From positions 434,001 through 498,000 of the forward strand of contig JAHDVF020001353.1 in the NCBI GenBank assembly GCA_022606425.2: a stretch of DNA of 64,000 nucleotides, given 5' to 3'. A model generated the notes under the pieces. It had not been told where the DNA came from, did no database searches, and saw only the letters and a program-made list of their open reading frames with translations. The stretch is from Lepidostoma basale (Eukaryota; Arthropoda; Insecta; Trichoptera; Lepidostomatidae). Every line of letters starts with the position of its first letter. The first letter of the stretch is position 1. The translations under genes were made by a program, and so were the position numbers. Positions 57,546 to 64,000 of this stretch are shown in pieces.

Positions 57546-57998
57546 TTTGATTCATTTTTATTTTTGATTTTTGATCGTTCCATGAAAGAATGTCAAATTA
57601 ATCTTCCGTAAGCTTCGAATAAAAACATAACTTTACATATAAATTATTCCAGATTCCATCTGATGCCGCTACGTTCGAAAAAGGATTATTACATTATGTA
57701 CCCCATCCCCTAAAGATTTCCATCATCGGAAGGTGGGAAACCAAAGGCCCGAAAGTTTTAAACTAATTTGAATACGGGAGTATGCATCATTAAGCAGTAA
57801 TCTTTCAATAAACCTGAAAGTTTATGTTCAAAATAATTTCAGCCCTTAACTTTCAAGGATTTTTTAAGCGAGTTGTTTCTTTTTGCATTAGTACCTCACG
57901 AAAAGACCAATACACAATGGGCTTATCATAAAATCTACAACCGCTATTAATGAAATATTTTACTTGTTAATAATATGAAACTTTCGTTGTTTTAAATT
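57546..57998. other. Interval without recognised feature
   Basis: Nothing recognised. Confidence 0.4.
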
Positions 57999-58003
57999 TA
58001 TTT

Positions 58004-58197
58004 TGTGGACGTTGGAAGATCGAAGTGTGTACGGAAGATGCCTATTGGTGGCGATGAGGTTCGCAACCCATCACACCGCGTCTCTCGCGGGGGCGAAAAA
58101 AGAAGGATTGAGTACCGCATCGGTTAAAGTGGGGCAGTTCATTCTTTCTGCCTACCCTTTCGGAGAGAAGGCGTGATGGTTAGTTTAGTTAGTTAAT
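58004..58197 (+). repeat. SINE-B copy 4
   Basis: TTTATTTTGTGGACGTTGGA, GGTGGCGATGAGGTTCGCAA, CACACCGCGTCTCTCGCGGG, GTACCGCATCGGTTAAAGTG and the LINE-A-like end GCGTGATGGTTAGTTTAG. The clearest sense copy. Confidence 0.85.
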
Positions 58198-58235
58198 AAT
58201 GAAAAAAAAGTGTGATAAATCTTTTTAAAATGTAA

Positions 58236-58325
58236 AACTCACTAACTAACAAACCATCACGCCGTCTCCTCGGAGTGGTAGGGAGAAATAATTGACTGCC
58301 ACACTTTTCTTTCCTATGCTACCTA
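58236..58325 (-). mobile_element. LINE-A 3' end, split by mariner III
   Basis: ACTCACTAACTAACAAACCA (altered tail), CACGCCGTCTCCTCGGAGTG and GACTGCCACACTTTTCTTTC. The upstream part resumes at 58742. Confidence 0.85.
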
Positions 58326-58592
58326 TACGAGGTCTGTTCAAAAAGTATCGCGAATTTTATATTTTTTCAAAAAGTATTTATTTATTCATGAATATCTATT
58401 TTGTCGCCTTCAAAGTAATTCCCCTCGGATATAATACATTTATGCCAACGTTTTTTCCAATCCTCGAAGCACTTAAAAAAATCATTTTTTGTGATCTTGT
58501 TCAGCTCCTCCTTCGATGCCCTCTTTATCTCCTCAATCGTGGCGTAGCGTCGTCTACGAACCTGGCTCTCTTCCAAACACGGATCTCGGTCG
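58326..58592 (-). mobile_element. mariner-like element III, one end only
   Basis: ACGAGGTCTGTTCAAAAAGT is a mariner-type terminal repeat next to TA. Minus strand encodes the transposase C-terminus YATIEEIKRASKEELNKITK, NDFFKCFEDWKKRWHKCIIS and EGNYFEGDKIDIHE before a stop. The catalytic core and other end are missing (lost near 58590). Confidence 0.9.
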
Positions 58593-58741
58593 GTATAAGG
58601 CCTAGCGCATTCCTGATGGTATTATTTTCAATTTATCTACATTTTTCCTCGCGAAAGTATTAATCTAAACCTTTCTATGTGAATTGTAGAGAATTTATCA
58701 AACCCGGAGGGATTACAGCCTAGAGTGATTTTTTCTACGCC

Positions 58742-58874
58742 TACACCGGGTCATGCACGCGCGTCAGTATTTCTGACTGCTCACGTGGCCGACTTTCAAT
58801 ATTTAATTTATTTGATCGTGCCACGTTTTCCTCGGTCTTCCTCTATTTCTAGTTCCGTTTATATCGTTAGACTC
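58742..58874 (-). mobile_element. LINE-A fragment, second part
   Basis: GGTCATGCACGCGCGTCAGT, TCACGTGGCCGACTTTCAAT and CACGTTTTCCTCGGTCTTCC match the reversed RRACMT to GRPRKTWHDQ stretch; probably continuous with 58236-58325 before mariner III and a deletion. Confidence 0.82.
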
Positions 58875-58875
58875 T

Positions 58876-58985
58876 ACAATCTTCATCATTCTTCCTTAAT
58901 TTATTAAATCTGAAGATGGAGGTATCCTCCGAAACATGTCGTGTTTTTATAAATATTTTGTGAATTATTAACAACGTTATTTTAA
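58876..58985 (+). repeat. PLE-F repeat
   Basis: Holds the intact-core motif at 58905-58950, followed by TATAAATATTTTGTGAATTA and AACAACGTTATTTTAAATTT. Related to the decayed copy at 2838-2906. Confidence 0.65.
58905..58950 (+). ncRNA. Hammerhead-like ribozyme motif with intact core, PLE-F
   Basis: CTGAAGA (58910-58916), stem II GGAGG/CCTCC with loop TAT, GAAA (58931-58934), palindrome ACATGT (58934-58939), C at 58940, then GTGTTT. The core agrees with CUGANGA...GAAA...UC. Stem I is AT-rich and weak (two pairs, one mismatch, one pair). Short stem III again favours a dimer. Confidence 0.72.
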
Positions 58986-58987
58986 AT

Positions 58988-59072
58988 TTCCAAATAATAA
59001 CGCCATACAAAATAATTAATCCCAATGAACACGTCTGTTTTTTAGAAATTTCATTATATTTTAAGGGTAGAG
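58988..59072 (-). repeat. PLE-C tail fragment
   Basis: AATTAATCCCAATGAACACG and TGTTTTTTAGAAATTTCATT only. Confidence 0.55.
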
Positions 59073-59073
59073 T

Positions 59074-59134
59074 AATATTGAGAAAGCGAGATAAGTACGC
59101 CAAGAAAGAACTGTGTGGCGTTAGTTAGTTAATA
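59074..59134 (+). mobile_element. LINE-A terminal fragment
   Basis: GAGAAAGCGAGATAAGTACG, CCAAGAAAGAACTGTGTGGC and GTTAGTTAGTTAA with ~40 bp missing before the tail. Confidence 0.75.
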
Positions 59135-59342
59135 GGTTTGAAGATGTTAAATAAATAGTAATAATAATAATAAAATGCTCACTTTCAAAACGCTGTTTTT
59201 GTGATATAGACGCCTCGGGGGCTTATTTAGGCGTGTTCAGTATATCTTATCGTGAACGCTGCTAAAAATATATATATATTTTTTTTTTTTACGTATACAA
59301 CAGGTTGCTTGAACCCAATTACAGTATACATTTTTTTTTTTT
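59135..59342. other. AT-rich interval with T runs
   Basis: Two long T runs (59280-59291 and 59331-59342) and an (AT)n word. Possibly the tail region of the adjacent SINE. Confidence 0.4.
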
Positions 59343-59520
59343 AAGCTGATATATTGATTCTCGTGACATGTGACAGGTAGCCAATCTATCGCCATTTTAT
59401 TGTCACGTGAATACTACGCCAGACCAAAGACAATGTGACAATCACACTGCCATCGCCGGGAATCGAACCCAGAACCTTCGGAATGGGAATCAGAGCTCTT
59501 ACCACTCTGCCACGAAGGTC
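59343..59520 (-). repeat. tRNA-headed SINE copy T3, complete head
   Basis: Minus strand: GACCTTCGTGGCAGAGTGGT (A box), GGTTCTGGGTTCGATTCCCG (B box), then TGTGATTGTCACATTGTCTT, CGTAGTATTCACGTGACAAT, GCGATAGATTGGCTACCTG. Body matches 17555 and 20465, giving the consensus of this SINE. Confidence 0.85.
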
Positions 59521-60092
59521 GTCAATTTCAATCATATTTATAGGAGTACGAAAAAAACTTTTGAATTCGAATTTTAAAATACTTCACACGAAGTGAAAAT
59601 GGTTTGGATGCTTGACTACAATCGTGTGAATCAGATTTGTACGACATTGTGATCTTACAATATCGTTATAAGGGTACAAATTGCCATCAAGATTAATTTG
59701 TACAGTAGAGAAATTGTTTATATTCCAATTAGTCCGGCATTGTGTTCTATACCGCCCCCCACCCGTCACCCGCCACGCCCCCTACCCCCTCCACTGAGCC
59801 TGGATTATTACTAAACCCCTCAACCGTGTTGTTCCCTGTCAGCTGTCATTTCGGCCGACTTTATGATGCAAGGAAGCCATTGTTCTGGCTTCTTCCACCT
59901 CCTAGGAAGGTGGCACCACAGTCTAAAGTAGGGGTGTTCAACCCTTAACCGGAGGCAGCGTTGAAAAGGTCAATTGATCAAAATATAATCCCACAGAACG
60001 ACTTATTTTTTTTATATATACAGTTTTTTTTTAAGTTTCAATTATAGGGTTTAATTTGTAGATCCTAAGGATAGAATCCTAGGGTTTTGTCT
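59521..60092. other. Interval without recognised feature
   Basis: C-rich patch CACCCGTCACCCGCCACGCC near 59760 and a moderately GC-rich stretch to 59950. No frame of interest. Confidence 0.4.
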
Positions 60093-60094
60093 TC

Positions 60095-60180
60095 AGAAAT
60101 GCAGACGCTCAGAAGTATATCTGGCAAGACACTAGGAGAAGGAACTCAAGGATAAGGGAGATATGCGAGATCGAGGATGT
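60095..60180 (+). mobile_element. RTE-1 fragment fused to LINE-A
   Basis: GAAATGCAGACGCTCAGAAG, TATATCTGGCAAGACACTAG and GGAGATATGCGAGATCGAGG match the SEMxTLRSIxGKTL and REICEIED blocks of RTE-1. Confidence 0.75.
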
Positions 60181-60575
60181 CTTTATGTATGATAGGATGT
60201 CTTTATGTATCTAATGATGAAGTAAGAAAAGAACGTAAAGCGGATGAATGCGTGATAAATAAAATCAAGAAAGGGTCACTAAGACGGTTTGAACATATGG
60301 AACGAATGGATGAGGGAAGAATGGTTAAAAAAAGATATACAAGTAGTGTGAATGGAAAAATAAGTCGAGGATGGCCAAGAAAGACATGGCATGACCAAAT
60401 TAATCATTTTCTGAAAGGTGGCCATGTTCGAAGTAGGAACAATCGACGAGCGTGCATGTCACGATGTGTGAATGTAGAAGAGGCGCGAGAGTTATGTCAG
60501 GATAGAACAATGTGGCAATCAATCCTCTCTGCCTTTACCTCCGGGAAAACGGCGTAATGGTTAGTTTTATTGTAA
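60180..60575 (+). mobile_element. LINE-A 3' copy with 126-codon open segment
   Basis: Open stretch 60177-60557: NDEVRKERKADECVINKIKK, GSLRRFEHMERMDEGRMVKK, RGWPRKTWHDQINHFLKGGH, VRSRNNRRACMSRCVNVEEA and QDRTMWQSILSAFTSGKTA. GATGTCTTTATGTAT occurs twice at the junction with RTE-1 (60176 and 60198), showing a short duplication. Confidence 0.9.
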
Positions 60576-60579
60576 AGCA

Positions 60580-60924
60580 AATAGACCACTTTGTTAATCA
60601 ATCAAGAATACAATAATCGATTAATATTTTTGTAATACTCATACATAAAATATCGGCGAGTCCAGTTGACATAATTGAGCCTATCTGATCGATCACGTTC
60701 AAATCGCGAGGCTCGCGGCCCGCGCTTTGGACAGCCCTGTCGTAAGGGATGAAAACGATATATTGTATATGCATTGAACTGACAGCCAACGTAAATTAGC
60801 ATAAATACAGACGTTCAATCATCAGTTGACGCAGTATCGCATTGGGATGCGACAGAGCAGGGTGCTCTCAATTCTCGCTTATGTCAACCCACACACAACC
60901 CGGCGGTTGGCAGCCAGAAAGGAA
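60580..60924. other. Interval with a possible hAT end
   Basis: Minus strand CAGGGCTGTCCAAAGCGCGG (60719-60738) resembles hAT termini of the CAGGGxTGTCCAAA type. No partner end or duplication found, so tentative. Confidence 0.3.
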
Positions 60925-61078
60925 GACCTTCGTGGCAGAGTGGTAAGAGCTCTGACTACCATACAGAAGGTCCCGGGTTCGATTCCCGGGGATCGGAGTG
61001 TGATTGTCACACTGTCTTAGATTGGCTACCTATCACATGTCACGAGATTCAATATAATAGCTAAAAAAATAATATTGT
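60925..61078 (+). repeat. tRNA-headed SINE copy T2
   Basis: A box TGGCAGAGTGGT at 60933-60944, B box GGTTCGATTCC at 60976-60986, a full tRNA-like head, then TGATTGTCACACTGTCTTAG, ATTGGCTACCTATCACATGT. The body is shorter than in T3 (internal deletion after ACTGTCTT). Best-preserved tRNA-like head in the window. Confidence 0.85.
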
Positions 61079-61093
61079 GTACAGTAATTGGGT

Positions 61094-61370
61094 AATTATG
61101 AATGAAGAAAGAATAGTAAAAAAATTATAGGTTAATGATGTAAATGGAACCAGAAATAGAGGAAGACCGAGGAAAACGTGGCACGATCAAATAAATCAAA
61201 TATTGAATGTCGGCCATTTGAGGAGTCAGAGAAATCGACACGCGTGCATGACACAATGTATGAATGTTGAGGAAGCGAGAGAAATATGTCAGGAAAGAAA
61301 AGTGTGGCAGTCCATTCTTTCTGCCTACCCCTTCGGGGAGACGGCGTGATGGTTAGTTAGTTAGTTAGTT
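61094..61370 (+). mobile_element. LINE-A 3' copy with 11-bp target duplication
   Basis: AGTAATTGGGT at 61083-61093 and 61371-61381. Element runs from AATTATGAATGAAGAAAGAA (NEERMVKKL) to GTTAGTTAGTTAGTT. Encodes VNGTRNRGRPRKTWHDQINQ, ILNVGHLRSQRNRHACMTQC and EEAREICQERKVWQSILSAY; the start of the block has a stop. Confidence 0.93.
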
Positions 61371-61384
61371 AGTAATTGGGTTCA

Positions 61385-61840
61385 AACGACCTGTTGCATA
61401 CATAAATTTTAAAAAAAAAAGACAGCAGAATCATTATAACCTTGAAAAGCTTGGCTTGAAAGCAAAACCAAAATAAGTGCTGCATTATTTTTATTTATTG
61501 CTTTTAGAAATACGTTTTAAAACGCTATAAATAAAAATGAAAATTCTTTCGTTCCTAATCTTATATTTCCGAAAGTTATGCAACGATTGATTTGAAATTT
61601 TGACACAGTGTTGCATTCGAATACGCGCATGTTTTTTTTATCTTTCTATTGGTATAAACAAAACTGTAAATGTTTGTTTGTTCCTAATTTGAAATCTCCG
61701 AAAAGTATTCACCGATTGCTTTAAATTTTTACACATCGTTGCAATCGAATACGCGTGTGTATTTACTTTGGATATCGCCGTCTCGGGAGTTCCAGCCTGG
61801 AAGCTTTTTTCCTTCCACATATCCAAAAAAATATCTATTT
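61385..61840 (+). repeat. Diverged ~130-bp tandem repeat, unclassified
   Basis: TTCGTTCCTAATCTTATATT, GTTGCATTCGAATACGCGCA (61548-61640) and TTTGTTCCTAATTTGAAATC, GTTGCAATCGAATACGCGTG (61678-61765) are two versions of one unit. Such words are frequent in insect transposon ends, but I cannot name the family. Confidence 0.5.
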
Positions 61841-61843
61841 AAG

Positions 61844-61978
61844 CACGGTATGGTTATTATATTTGATGCCAACTAGTTTAGCTTGGACTCAAGCTTCTAA
61901 AGCTAGTTGTCATACTGATCTAATGAAGCTTGGGTCCAAGCGAAACTAGTTGGCATCAAATATAATAACTATACCGTG
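61844..61978. repeat. PLE-P palindrome with hammerhead-like motifs
   Basis: Arms 61844-61896 and 61926-61978 are inverted copies (CACGGTATGGTTATTATATT against AATATAATAACTATACCGTG) with few mismatches. The right arm carries CTAATGA (61919-61925), stem II GCTTGG/CCAAGC, GAAA, palindrome ACTAGT, T. The left arm has the same motif with AAAC changes. Confidence 0.75.
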
Positions 61979-62406
61979 GTCAAATTCATTCATTCATTAT
62001 TTCTCGGCGCTACATCCCGGTGTGGGACTTGGCCTCCTCCACAATGGTCCTCCACTGACTTCTGTCTCTGGCCATCTCTCTCCATTCCCCAGCTCCTTCC
62101 ATTTTCTCCCAATCTTCTTCCACGCAATCCGCCCATCTTTTCCTCGGTCTGCCTCTTGGTCTCTTTTCGCAAGGCACCCATATGGATATAATTTGTGGTG
62201 TTCTACCCTCTGGCATTCTTTCCACATGGCCAGCCCACCGTAGGCGTTGAGACTTACAGAATCTCACTACTGTTTCATGGTTAATCAGTTCTTCAAGTTC
62301 AAGGTTTCTTTTAATTCTGTAAGTCCCATCCTCCAGCGTGGGTTCAAAAATTTTCTCAGTATTATCCTCTCAAAAACTCTCAGCCTGCCTTCTTCTCTCT
62401 GCGTTA

Positions 62407-62910
62407 AAGCCGTGCCACACTGTTTTAAACAAGCTCTCCACATCGGTCTCCACCGGCGGTTTAAAACTGTGTGGACACGTGGTTGAAATCAAAATTTGTG
62501 GACGGACGCGCATAGAATGCGTGTGAATCCACAGTTGTAAACACGCATTCCACAGTTGTAAACACGCATTCCACCAGTCAAGGTCAATTGCATAGCGGCA
62601 TCGGTGGAGTTCGAATGTATGAACGAAAATGGTGTCTACGCGAGAAAAATAAGTGATCAGTGAATTTATTGAACTGTATAGGGACATGCCCTGTCTTTGG
62701 GACCTAGTCGACAACACACTGAGGTGGGAGCCTTCTTTTAAATAGTGTGGACGCCACACCAACCGTGGGCTCCACATCCCTCCACAAAGGTGACCCCTGT
62801 GGAGAACTTGTTTAAAACAGTATGTGGACGCTACACCAACCGTGGGCTCCACAGCTCTCCACCAAGGTCACCCTTGTGGAAAGCTTGTTTCAAACAGTGT
62901 TGCACGGCCT
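62407..62910. mobile_element. Harbinger-like non-autonomous element with 3-bp TTA duplication
   Basis: Left end AAGCCGTGCCACACTGTTTT and right end (reversed) AGGCCGTGCAACACTGTTTG; TTA at 62404-62406 and 62911-62913. TTA/TAA duplications characterise PIF/Harbinger transposons. Subterminal GTGTGGAC/TCCAC words are repeated: two ~80-bp units from 62745 and 62825 share CACACCAACCGTGGGCTCCA, and two 27-bp units occur at 62528-62572. No transposase. Length 504 bp. Confidence 0.82.
62629..62745 (+). pseudogene. Truncated MADF-domain coding start
   Basis: From ATG at 62629 the frame reads MVSTREK, a stop (TAA), VISEFIELYRDMPCLWD and LVDNTLRWEPSFK before a stop. FIELYRDMPCLWD is the first helix of a MADF (Myb/SANT-like) DNA-binding domain. 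PIF/Harbinger elements encode such a second protein beside the transposase (family knowledge), so this supports the assignment. Only ~30 residues of an ~85-residue domain are left. Confidence 0.75.
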
Positions 62911-62984
62911 TTAGAGACCATGTCTCACAGCCGTAGGTGACTACCGTAGTTAAATACAAAGTTTTTATTTTATTTTGTATTTTT

Positions 62985-63440
62985 TAAATGTCTAACCACA
63001 AAGTGAGTGCTTAATATGAAAATTTATTACTTCTACCATGAAATTTCGAATAACAAAATTATTTTTTTATCGCAAGCAACATCGCGTTGTAAACATATAA
63101 TTTATAAATCCACGCTCCTGAATCTCACGCACCTTGTACAGGCGCGTGTGTTCGTATTGCTCTGGACACTTGCCACAAGTAACTCGTCTCTGGAGCTGGA
63201 AAACAAATCGCGTAACATCCCCCGCCTACTTCTCACCCCTTTGCTCGCAACCGGGATCCGTAAACATCTCAATTCTGGCCGCATTCCCCTACCGGTCACG
63301 TACAAGGGAGTAAGACGCAGAACCAGATCTGGGCAATTACCTTTTTTTATATTGCCACATTCAACAATTATTATAACAAATTATCATCATGACCAATAAC
63401 AACAACTTCTCTTAAGGGGTTAGGGGCAGTCAGAGGTACG
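62985..63440. other. Region with an unassigned 130-codon frame
   Basis: The plus-strand frame 63007-63399 includes LVQARVFVLLWTLATSNSSL and IPRLLLTPLLATGIRKHLNS. The GC content rises to about half at 63105-63340. No domain recognised. AAGTGAGTGCTTAATATG at its start resembles 42565 (next to PLE-P), so it may be part of an element. Confidence 0.3.
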
Positions 63441-63470
63441 AGTATAATAATAATAATAATAATAATATTC
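63441..63470. repeat. (AAT)n microsatellite
   Basis: AATAATAATAATAATAATAA, preceded by the repeat word GTTAGGGGCAGTCAGAGGTA. Confidence 0.85.
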
Positions 63471-63735
63471 GAAGTGTCCCGCGAAAAAACTTTGAAGTTC
63501 CCTTCCGAAGTCCTGGAGTTATTTATTCCCCCTATTATAGATGAAACTGTACATATTCGACCATACCAAGAACTGACTTTCAATCGCATGACTACTATTA
63601 GGCAGCAGATTCATCCGAAAGCGATGATGATGAATAATCTGTTAACACATTATACGTCATAGTCACTGTAATAATATAAAATATTATTGTTTAGTTTTGT
63701 TATTGTTATTTACGCTCAAATCTTTTAGTTTGGTA
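63471..63735 (+). other. Unclassified stretch with a 62-codon frame
   Basis: The frame 63474-63662 (SREKTLKFPSEVLELFIPPI) is not recognised. AT-rich after 63660. Confidence 0.3.
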
Positions 63736-63738
63736 ATA

Positions 63739-64000
63739 ACTAACTAACTAACTAACTAACCATCACGCCGTCTCCCCGGAGGGGTAGGCAGAAAGAATGG
63801 AACGCCACACTGTTCTGTCCTGACATACGTCTCTCGCTTCCTCTACATTCATACATCTTGTCATGCACGCACGTCGATTTTTCCGACTCCTCACGTGACC
63901 GACATTCAATATTTGATTGATTTGATCGTGCCACGTTTTCCTCGGCCTTCCTCTATTTCTAGCTCCGTTCACGCCGTTTACATATACCTTCTTTACCATT
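63739..64000 (-). mobile_element. LINE-A 3' copy, continues beyond the window
   Basis: Tail TAACTAACTAACTAACTAAC (reverse) then an uninterrupted minus-strand frame 63763-63999: MVKKVYVNGVNGARNRGRPR, KTWHDQINQILNVGHVRSRK, NRRACMTRCMNVEEARDVCQ and DRTVWRSILSAYPSGETA. The best-preserved C-terminus of the family in this window and in frame to the stop. Confidence 0.95.

Larger units (their letters stand above)
61990..62978 (-). mobile_element. RTE-5 LINE 3' copy, split by a Harbinger-like element
   Basis: The 3' part at 61990-62406 encodes VRFCKSQRLRWAGHVERMPE, CEKRPRGRPRKRWADCVEED, REMARDRSQWRTIVEEAKSH on the minus strand. The 5' part at 62914-62978 encodes VVTYGCETWSL. The insertion lies between them. 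Endonuclease and palm parts are missing. Confidence 0.9.

Noticed and set aside
60719..60738. Full hAT element
   Set aside because: Only one terminus-like sequence was seen; no matching inverted end or 8-bp duplication.
60925..60998. A functional tRNA gene at the SINE T2 head
   Set aside because: A and B boxes are good, but the acceptor and anticodon stems do not pair well and a SINE body follows, as in T1, T3 and T4.
62370..62852. 160-codon minus-strand frame within the Harbinger-like element
   Set aside because: It is composed of the tandem TCCAC-rich subterminal units, and the plus strand has the MADF remnant, so it is a by-product of repeat composition.

Overview
The window looks like gene-poor, repeat-saturated insect nuclear DNA, most likely from a moth or butterfly. 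This is inferred from a cecropia-type mariner, many RTE-like LINE 3' ends, tRNA-derived SINEs and high A+T content; nothing in the window proves the species. I found no intact host gene. Almost every recognisable coding stretch is the C-terminal end of a 5'-truncated non-LTR reverse transcriptase or a broken transposase. Such density would fit heterochromatin or a W chromosome, but I cannot test that here.

Retrotransposon layer. The commonest element, called LINE-A here, has about 40 fragments on both strands. Its C-terminus carries LRWFGHMERM and GRPRKTWHDQI motifs, and its 3' end is a (TTAG)n tail. About nine other RTE-like families are present as short 3' fragments, most with GAA-rich tails (RTE-1 to RTE-9). 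Two families have a C-terminus with RTNLPLVTPVGRAI (LINE-G and LINE-H), and one is L2/CR1-like with an (ATT)n tail (LINE-J). Two SINE groups are present: a tRNA-headed SINE and SINE-B, whose last ~55 bp are shared with LINE-A.

DNA transposons. There is a 1298-bp cecropia-type mariner with TA target duplication and three frameshifts (20614-21911), a decayed second mariner (38472-39387), a third mariner end (58326-58590), a hAT-like MITE with an 8-bp duplication and a 17-bp hairpin (15300-15666), a Harbinger-like element that keeps the start of a MADF domain (62407-62910), and a 686-bp element with 60-bp terminal inverted repeats (51061-51746).

The most interesting layer is a set of at least nine dispersed repeat families (PLE-B, C, D, E, F, M, N, P, Q). 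Each carries a hammerhead-ribozyme-like motif: a CUGANGA-like box, a stem II hairpin, then GAA followed by a self-complementary stem III (ACATGT, ACCGGT, ACAGCTGT, ACTAGT or ACACGTGT) and a C. In PLE-D the motif lies just downstream of a GIY-YIG endonuclease C-terminus, which identifies these as Penelope-like retroelements. Several copies form head-to-head palindromes. The best motif, at 49323-49376, has an intact core and paired stems.

Layout: 1-4.9 kb LINE-A, RTE-2 and PLE fragments; 5-13 kb LINE-A copies, tRNA SINE and LINE-G; 13-20.6 kb mixed fragments and the hAT MITE; 20.6-22 kb mariner; 22-28.5 kb RTE-3, a 195-bp coding-like tandem duplication and LINE-A; 28.6-36 kb a PLE cluster with RTE-3, RTE-7 and RTE-8; 36-47 kb mariner II, RTE-1, RTE-4 and LINE-A; 47-57.5 kb a second PLE cluster with nested insertions; 57.5-64 kb SINEs, LINE-A, PLE-P and the Harbinger-like insertion.
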